Assembly (NCBI GenBank): GCA_028583415.1
Contig: CM053272.1
Location: 48,678,788 to 48,742,787 of the forward strand
Length of the DNA stretch: 64,000 nt
Direction: 5' to 3'
Source: Protea cynaroides
Taxonomy: Eukaryota; Streptophyta; Magnoliopsida; Proteales; Proteaceae
Shown here: piece by piece, positions 56,854 through 64,000 of the stretch
Position numbering within the stretch: position 1 is the first letter of the stretch
How the letters are laid out: the number at the start of each line of letters is the position of its first letter
Made by a program: the position numbers and the translations under genes
Notes under the pieces: model-generated
The model's database searches: none
What the model saw: only the letters and a program-made list of their open reading frames with translations
What the model was told of the DNA's origin: nothing

Positions 56854-59800
56854 TGTCACACCCCAATTCCACACTATTCAGAATGGTGTGATAAACCGTC
56901 AATGACCAACGGTTCAACCAGGATCTCGAATAGGCTGTGTCCATTTGCTTAAACCATACACATCCACAACCATAATTAGAGTAAATAAATAATAGCGAAA
57001 GTCTTATATATTAAATGAACTGAGAGTCTAACTGTGATAAAGTAAATAAATTATCCAATTATCTTTCAAAAGGACTAAGACAAAAATTAAATAATTAAAT
57101 CAATTACATTGTCTATATAACTTAAATAAATCTAATAAAAAACACAGGAGTTGCACTCGCATGATGAATCATGCGACTCCTTCATCACTTCTGCCTCCAT
57201 TGCTGCCGCATGCCTGTATGTTGGAGCATTCATATAATCTTCCACTGTCATACCTGCATCATCAACTAAAAATATTCGAATTCGAAAGGGTGAGCACACA
57301 TCACGGCTCAGTGAGCGAACAAAACAATGCAACAAACATATGCATGCATTCAATTCATATCTTTGGTCTCGTTTATAAGTTTGCAATGTGCTATAGAAAG
57401 GTTCAGTGGCCGCCTCACCTCTATACACGAATGTGTGAAACCGCCCAATGGATCAAACACCATTTCTGCCCCCACATGCACCCACCATGGAATAGAGATA
57501 GAGCTAAAGTGCTTAGGACCGCACCGCATCACACTTCCCCTAATGCTCTACCCATACCAACATGTAAGCCCCTGTTGGCGAGGGCTTGCAAACTAGGATC
57601 ACAACTAACCAATCCTAATGTCAAACAGTGTATCCAAGGCCTCACCCCAGCATCCCTCAATACGTCCATAGAGATAGAGCTAAGGCCCCCCGACAGAGTC
57701 AGAGACTACACGGTCCGAGACCACCTCCCTTGATGCCCTACGACATAATAGTTCTGCTAAGATAATGGCGATACGGCGATATTAGTGGACAAGACTTGAG
57801 CAGAGATAGAGCTAGAGTCTAGTGACCATGATGAACCACAGTGTCACGTCATCCCTCTGATGCCCCACTCGCATCAAGTACACTAACTACACACAAACAT
57901 TCACATGCCTATTCCTAGCATCATCATCATCATCATGTTATAAATAAACGAAATTAAATACGCATGAACAATAATAACAGGAATAGTGGATGACATGTGA
58001 TATGCACATTACAATCATACAAACATAGAATCATTCATGGTATTGGACTCAATAAACAAAAATAGTTTATTATTAGCCAATTAGTTTAGGTCTTGTTCCC
58101 TCACCTTTGATTGAGCGTAGATCCTCATTCAAGCTTTATGAATCACTTTTAAAATCATTAGAAAGATCTAACAAGTCGATAGATTTTAATTAGAATTAAT
58201 TCCAATAGATTTAGACTAACTAAAATCGTAGGGTAGCAGGTAGGGTAGCACCTAGGGTAGCAGTTTCTGCGACCCTAGGGTGTAGAGTGGGACGTGGGGT
58301 CGGATACCATTTGACCCTACGTGCGACCACACCCTCCCTGGAACTTCCCGAGGGCATGTGGTTGATCCTGTGGTCTTGTAGGGTCGGATATCATTCGACC
58401 CTACGTGCGACCATACGTATTCTGAGTCGACCTTTTATTCTAAAGTCCATTCTTTCATGTTTAGATCCTTTGGCTTACTTTCATGGCCCATTATATGATT
58501 GTTGTATGGCTCAAAACTACAAGTTATACACTATTCATAGTCCATAATGATTTCCTCAATGGAATCTCTTGAAACTTATCCATGGACGGATGATTTGGGT
58601 TTCTCCTAATCCTATGTTCTTCATAACTATTCTATGATCTCTTATTCAGGTAAGGAATTAGGTTCATACTTTTATTCAGAGGTTTCTCTGAACTTCCTCC
58701 TCTTCCTTAGTCTTTTCTTCAAGTTCCTTCTCTTCTTCTCTTTTTTCTCTTTCTCTTTCTCTCACTTTCAATTAGGGTTGTAAAGGAGTGAAAGAGGTTA
58801 AGGGACATCCTATTTATAGAGGAAAATCCTCCATAATAAGTCCCAATGAGTTTAGGAAAGATCCCCCTTTGGATTAGGAAGGTTTCCTAATTTTCGGTTT
58901 CTGTCTGTCATCGTAGGGTCGGATGTAGGGTCGTAGGATCCATCGACCCTACACCTTCTTAGTCATCCGACCCTACGACTAAAAGTCATGGGTTGGACTT
59001 CTGTTGAAGTGGGATTGACCCTACCTGTTTAGGCATGCGACCCTACCCTCACATATACTGTTTTTGGGTTAGACTCATTGTAAGACCCGTACTCCATGAA
59101 CCCGATCTAAACCTTGATTTCATGTCGTAACAGGTCTTCCAATCATCACCGGACCAGACGGGATGAGCGGATGACAACCAGGTATGAAATCGGACCAAAC
59201 GGACCAAATTAGGTATGAATTTAGTCATACCGGTTGATGGTACCGGTCTTAGCATTGGTACCGGTCGACCGGTATAGTCAGCAGACTACCAAGATCCGGA
59301 ACCAGATCTCTGCGGGTTCCAAATTGGGAACCCTATGACTTTCCTAATCCTAGAAGGCTTCCTAAACCTAAACCTAGCCTATATAAACACCTTTAAACCT
59401 CCTAGAGTCCCTCCCATTGATCCTCACAAACCCTAGAAAGGAGAAAGAGGCTGAAGAAGGAGGAGAAGCTAGGAAAAGCCGATATTGTCGTTCGACGAAG
59501 AATAACTCACTGCAAGTCGACGGTAAGTGCTTGAACCTTCCTTTACTTTATGAACTCTTATAGGGTTGATTATTGTTGAGTCAATACCATGCAAAGCGGG
59601 GATTGATCTAAAACCCTATCTTGCCAATAAACCCTATTTTTGCCGATAAACCCTAGATTCGAGTTCTAGGATGAATACCATCAAATTTGGACTTAAATGG
59701 AGTTGGAAACAATTCTAACTCAGTGCTCAGACCTAGAATGTGTAGGAGAAACCCTAAGATCAATTGGGGATGATCGACGGTAGTCGAGAACCAGACGTAT

Positions 59801-61485
59801 AGTCTTCCGGAGACATACCGGTCGACTATACCGGTTGCACCCTGTGCGACCGGTATGTTGCGACCAGTACCTTCCGGGAGCTGGTCTGTGGGGACCGGCT
59901 GACCATACCGGTCGCAGGTTTCCCCATAGTGCTGCGACCGATACTGTGACAGGTCAGCTCTGTGTGATATATTTTGTAATATCATTGGTTTTCTGACCAA
60001 CGTAAACCTATTCTAATTAAACCCTAATATTGTGTAGGACTTTGTGATAGTACGTTTGGATCTTGCGACGTGGAGCAAGCTATCAAACGAGCATCAGGTA
60101 AGGGAATCAGACCTAAACCCTAATAATCTAATGGACAGTAAACTGTTGTTAATAACTATGACTCTGTAGATTGATGTTTGTGCATATTCGCATGTCATCC
60201 TTTACTTTCAGTTATTATTATTGTTCATGCATACTCGCTATGCTAGGATGTGTTAGGCATATGATTGTTTTCGTTGGTGTGTGGAATGGGAAGGGCCTGG
60301 GGTCTGGGATCATTCCTCACATTAGCACCTTTCGTAGTATTCTATCTTAGTATGCTTGGTGCGGGTAGGGCATCAGGGGGAGGACGTGGTACTGTGGTCT
60401 CCGGCCTGGCCACCAGACTCTAGCTCTATCTCTATGCCGTAGGGAGCTATGTTGGGATAGGGTCTACCTTGCATATTGTTCTGTCTTAGTATGCTTGATG
60501 CGGGTAGGGCATCAGGGGGAGGACGTGGCACTGTGGTCTCCAGCCTGACCACCAGACTCTAGATCTATCTCTATGCCGTAGGGAGCTGTGCCGGGATAGG
60601 GCTTACTGTGATGACATATAGGATTGGTTAGTTGCGAGCCCAGTTTTGCAAGCCCTTGCCAACAGGGGCTTATGTGTTGGTATGGATAGAGCATCAGGGG
60701 AGGTGGAGGACGTCTTAGCTCTATCTCTATTCCATGGTGGGTGCATATGGGACGGTAGTGGTGTGATCTACTGGGCGGCTTCACACACTCGTGTATAGAG
60801 GTGCGGTGGCCGCCAATCCTTTCTATAGCACATTGCAAACTTAAACCAGACCATGATATAATATGATTGTTACTAATGCATATGAATTTTACACTGTCCG
60901 ATTGTCTTACTGAGCTAAGTTGTGAACTCATCCTTGTATATATACATGTTTTTAGATGTTGATGCAGGTTATACGGTGGATGATTACGTGAACGCTTCGG
61001 CGTATGGAGGTGTTGCTGCTCTGGATGTACAGGCAGGAGAGGACGAGCATGACGCTTCATGCGAGTGCCCTTTTTGCGTGTATCTCTAGGATTTTATTTT
61101 ATTTGTTTCAGTTATTTTTGATTGACATTAAAGTAATGTAAAGATATTTATTTATGTTTTGAGAATTTGGATAATGGAATATTTTATTAAATTTATCAAT
61201 AGATACTCAGTTCATTTTATTTAAAGACTTCCACTGTATTCTATTATATTCTGATTGTGGTTTTGTGCAATGGTTTGTCTAAGTGGACACGGTCTTATTG
61301 AGATCCTGGTGTGAACCGTTGGTTCAGTGACGGTTCACTCACACCATTCTGGTTGGTTCAGAATCGGGGTGACACTCATACCTGGTCTTGTGATTTCCTT
61401 CACGCACTTGGTCCACTTGGCTCGACCATGATAGGTAGACCTGGTACAAGGTGGTAAGACCGGTTAGTTCGATGCGGGTCTTACA
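56854..61485 (-). mobile_element. Solo LTR in the antisense gene, itself split
   Basis: TGTCACACCCC…GGTCTTACA, flanked by perfect ACAGG duplications (56849-56853 and 61486-61490). Without the inner copy it is about 2331 bp. CGACCCTA and CGACCACA motifs lie at 58235-58430 and 58910-59050. Confidence 0.92.
59079..61374 (+). mobile_element. Inner solo LTR (2296 bp), opposite orientation
   Basis: TGTAAGACCCGTACTCC…GGGGTGACA, flanked by perfect CTCAT duplications (59074-59078 and 61375-61379). It is of the CGACCGGTA subfamily (clusters at 59228-59275 and 59815-59960). TATATAAA lies near 59378. Small deletions at its end (GGGGTGACA for GGGGTGTGACA). Confidence 0.92.
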
Positions 61486-62248
61486 ACAGGTCTACTGTAA
61501 GATTATCCAGCATACTCTTATTCCCCATGGCGGACACTACGAGATGGTATCACAACTGACTCAGTACCTGCTGTACTATATCTGTACTAGGCAGCCAGTC
61601 AGCCTCCCATATATTATTCTTTGGACTATGCACGGAGCTACGTTGCCTGACTCGAGATGTAACTTTCCCTATGGGCGACTGATCTCTACCTTACTCGCTC
61701 GTCTACAGGTGGAACTAGTGGATGAGAAGATCTTTGAGGACACCTTCTCAGCTAACCTTGATTGGGAGGTCATCAGCAGGATGGGAATGAAAGAGATACA
61801 GGTCAGTGATGATGAGAGAAATGCTATGAGACATCCTCTCACTCGGGTAGCTGCAACAGATGCAAAGGCAGCAGCAGCAGAGGCACACGTATGTGATGAT
61901 GAGGAGGATGATGATCGGATGTACATGGATGTGGATGGCATCCCTCCCCCATCACCACAACATTCTATTGGAGCTGGCCCTTCTCGGGCTTCTCATTCAG
62001 CTGGCCCTTCACGCCCACCACTAGATGACATGATGGGGCTGTTACGTGAGATTCGAGAGGCTCAGCATGTGACTAATTGGAGAGTAGGAGAGCTTTTAGA
62101 TGCCCAACACTCTACAGACCAGCGGGTAGCGGATCTGACAGCTAGTCTCCGAGCGACTCAAACTCAGGTGGCCTGGCTCGCGAGAGTATATGTTGAGGAC
62201 TATGATTGAGATCGTGAGGCACCTCCTCCTCCAGCACCTCCAACTCCA

Positions 62249-62251
<3 letters not shown>

Positions 62252-62280
<29 letters not shown>
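62252..62280. repeat. Short TA microsatellite
   Basis: A TA run directly after the stop of the antisense gene, at a place where the related element has none. Confidence 0.8.
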
Positions 62281-62282
<2 letters not shown>

Positions 62283-62440
62283 GGTTTTCCATTTATATAT
62301 GTGCATTATCCACTTTCTTAGTTTATGTCTCATACAACACAGGTGCTTATGGTGTGTTCTTATTACAACTTTTAATTTTTATCCAAACTCAGTTCATGAC
62401 TCACGTGGAAGTAGTTAAGTCAATGGGTAGAACCTGAGAT

Positions 62441-62452
62441 GCTCTGATACCA
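62441..62452 (-). promoter_or_regulatory. Primer-binding site of the minus-strand chromovirus
   Basis: TGGTATCAGAGC on the minus strand, three bases from the LTR end. Confidence 0.85.
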
Positions 62453-62455
62453 AGT

Positions 62456-63629
62456 TATCACACCTTAATTCTGGTCTAACCATATTAGTGTGATGAACCG
62501 CCAATAAACCAATGGTTCAACTAGGATCTTGTATAGGTCGTACCCACCATATCAAACCACATACACATTCCACGGTAATAATCAGAAGTAATAAACAAAT
62601 AAACAGAAGTCTTACAGATAATAAACTAAGTGTCTAACAATGATAATAAATAATTTATCCGATTATCTCCAAAACTCAAGACATAAAAATAATTAATCCA
62701 TTACATGTTCCAATAATCAAATATAACTAAACTAATAGAATATGTACTGGTTGCACTCGCATGAAGAATCATGCGCATCTTCAACAGTTTCTACGTCCAT
62801 GGCGGCAACGTGTCTATACATCGGCGCATTCATATATTCTTCAACAATAGGACCTGCATCATCAACGAAAATATTCGACGTCGAAAGGGTGAGCACACAT
62901 CATGGCTCAATAAGCAAATAAAACAATGCAACAAACATATGCATGCATTCAATTCATATCTTTGGTCTAGTTTTTAAGTTTGCAATGTGCTATAGAAAGG
63001 TTTGGTGGCCCCCGCACCTCTATACACGAGTGTGTGAATCCATCCAATAGATCAAATACCATTGTCGTCCCACATGCACCCACCATGGAATAGAGATAGA
63101 GCTAAAGTGTCTGGATCAAACACCGCCAACACTTCTCTTGATGCCCTACCCATACCAACACGTAAGCCCCTGTTGGCGAGGGCTTGCAAACTGGGCTCGC
63201 AACTAACCAATCCTAATGCCAAACAGTGTATCCAAGGCCTCACCCCAACATCCCTTAATACGTCCATAGAGATAGAGCTAAGGCCCCCTGGCAGAGTCAA
63301 ATACCACACAGTCCGAGACCACCTCCCCTGATGCCCTACGACGTAATAGTTCTGCTAAGGTAATGGCGATACGACGATGTTAGTAGGCAAGACTTGAGTA
63401 GAGATAGATCATGGCATTGGACTCAATAAAAATAAATAGTTTGTTATTAACCAATTAGTTTAGGTCTTGTTCCCTCACTTGTTAGCAATACTTGATCTCC
63501 TTCCAAGCCTTGAAATTCTCTTTGAATTGATTTAACAACCTAAAAGTTATATGAATTTAAGTTAGGGTTCATATGTGACATGTTACAGTAGTCAAAAATC
63601 GAAACAGAGCACTGATAGGTGTCTGATTG
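62456..63629 (-). mobile_element. 5' LTR of the minus-strand chromovirus, truncated
   Basis: Begins TATCACACC (inverted LTR end with TG changed to TA) and follows the family to about 63408, where a block of about 200 bp is deleted. It then continues to 63629, where a sense LTR interrupts it. Confidence 0.8.
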
Positions 63630-64000
63630 TGTAAAACCTGTATCGAACTAACTGGTTTTACCACCTTGTACCAGGTCTACCTATCATGGTCAAGCCAAAT
63701 GGACCAAGTGCGTGAAGGAAATAGCGAAACTAGGTACTAAACTGACCCAAAAACAGTAAATTGGAGGGCAGGGTCGCATACCTAGATAGGCAGGGTCGAC
63801 CCCCCCTCACTAAGAAGTCAGACCCCTGATATTTTAACTGGGGGTCGGACAACTTAGAACTGAGGGTCGACGGGACCTCCGACCACCTCATCGACCCCCT
63901 GTTTGCCGACAGAAACCGTAAATAGAAAACTTTCCAAATTTCAGTAGGATTCCTTCCTAATCTCAATGAGACTTATTTTGAGAGATTCTAATCTATAAAT
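63630..64000 (+). mobile_element. Start of a sense Tekay-like LTR, cut by the window edge
   Basis: TGTAAAACCTGTATCG…, matching 11138-11474. A CGACCC-type cluster lies at 63765-63905. GATTG before it would be the target duplication. Confidence 0.8.

Larger units (their letters stand above)
56358..62251 (+). pseudogene. Second antisense gene (aORF), split by nested LTRs
   Basis: The ATG at 56358 starts a frame with YPWFNQKKVEGGRCVNLAHL, RPNLVKQFYCHL, SWVNGVPISFN and ELADLLGISNDG. One stop (56802-56804) interrupts it; the frame then runs to the LTR insertion at 56854 and resumes in frame at 61491 (VYCKIIQHTLIPHGGHYE…, PYGRLISTLL). It then has an Ala/acidic stretch, a Pro/Ser stretch and a coiled-coil-like end. 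A TGA at 62207-62209 precedes the ancestral end PPTP, TGA 62249-62251. Without the insertion it would be about 418 codons. Only two stops over this length, and no shifts, suggest the frame was kept until recently. Function unknown. Confidence 0.65.
52903..63629 (-). mobile_element. Related minus-strand chromovirus, pol deleted
   Basis: Read from high to low coordinates: 5' LTR (to 62456), primer site (62441-62452), antisense gene, gag start (55486), break near 54541, and the second half of an LTR (to 52903). All of pol is missing. The antisense gene is split by the LTR pair at 56854-61485. The LTR half at 52903-54541 uses CGACCCTC motifs, while the internal cluster at 55640-55760 uses CGACCATA, so the two may come from different elements. 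Confidence 0.65.

Overview
The window is repeat-rich nuclear DNA of a flowering plant. The evidence is chromovirus-type Ty3/gypsy elements with 2.3-2.4 kb LTRs, Ty1/copia remnants, hAT MITEs with 8-bp target duplications, long TA microsatellites, and three endogenous copies of a caulimovirid-like pararetrovirus. I see no ordinary host gene, tRNA, rRNA or CRISPR array. The species cannot be named from the sequence. Two stretches of 500 N (11475-11974 and 39219-39718) are assembly gaps.

Layout. 1-2241: two nested antisense gypsy LTR pieces. 3037-9097: pararetrovirus copy C (minus strand). 9212-13863: host/transposon DNA with a sense LTR start, a gap, a MULE-like inverted-repeat unit and a 465-bp hAT MITE. 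13894-20177: pararetrovirus copy B (minus), the only copy with reverse transcriptase and RNase H. 20178-26224: pararetrovirus copy A (minus), joined head-to-tail to B. 26640-33258: a hAT MITE holding an inverted-repeat element, which holds a solo LTR, which holds another solo LTR. 36039-41629: Ty1/copia remnants with a tandemly repeated LTR unit. 41944-52902: a nearly complete sense Tekay/Del-like chromovirus (5' LTR, PBS, an antisense extra gene, gag, pol with chromodomain remnant, truncated 3' LTR). 52903-63629: a related minus-strand element that has lost pol, with its antisense gene split by two nested solo LTRs. 63630-64000: start of another LTR.

Two systems stand out. (1) The pararetrovirus looks bipartite. 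A and C share leader, promoter, N-terminal polyprotein and active-type protease with B, but have no RT, RNase H or B-type ORF2. In their place they carry a second copy of a linker/basic module, a second protease fold whose catalytic Asp-Ser-Gly is gone, and a private C-terminal ORF. Unit lengths are similar (about 6.0 kb against 6.3 kb), and all outer ends lie at TA microsatellites. This agrees with what is known of florendoviruses, some of which are bipartite. Between ORF2 and the TATA box all copies carry an array of hairpin units whose stems differ in sequence but keep pairing.

(2) The chromoviruses carry an antisense gene between PBS and gag, with a 5'UTR intron conserved in two diverged copies. 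Their LTRs and the DNA upstream of that gene hold clusters of a short motif, CGACC plus a variable tail (GGTA, CTA, ACA or ATA). The tail tends to change together through a cluster. This resembles a sequence-specific factor and its sites evolving together, as known for VANDAL/VANC, but here it is inference.
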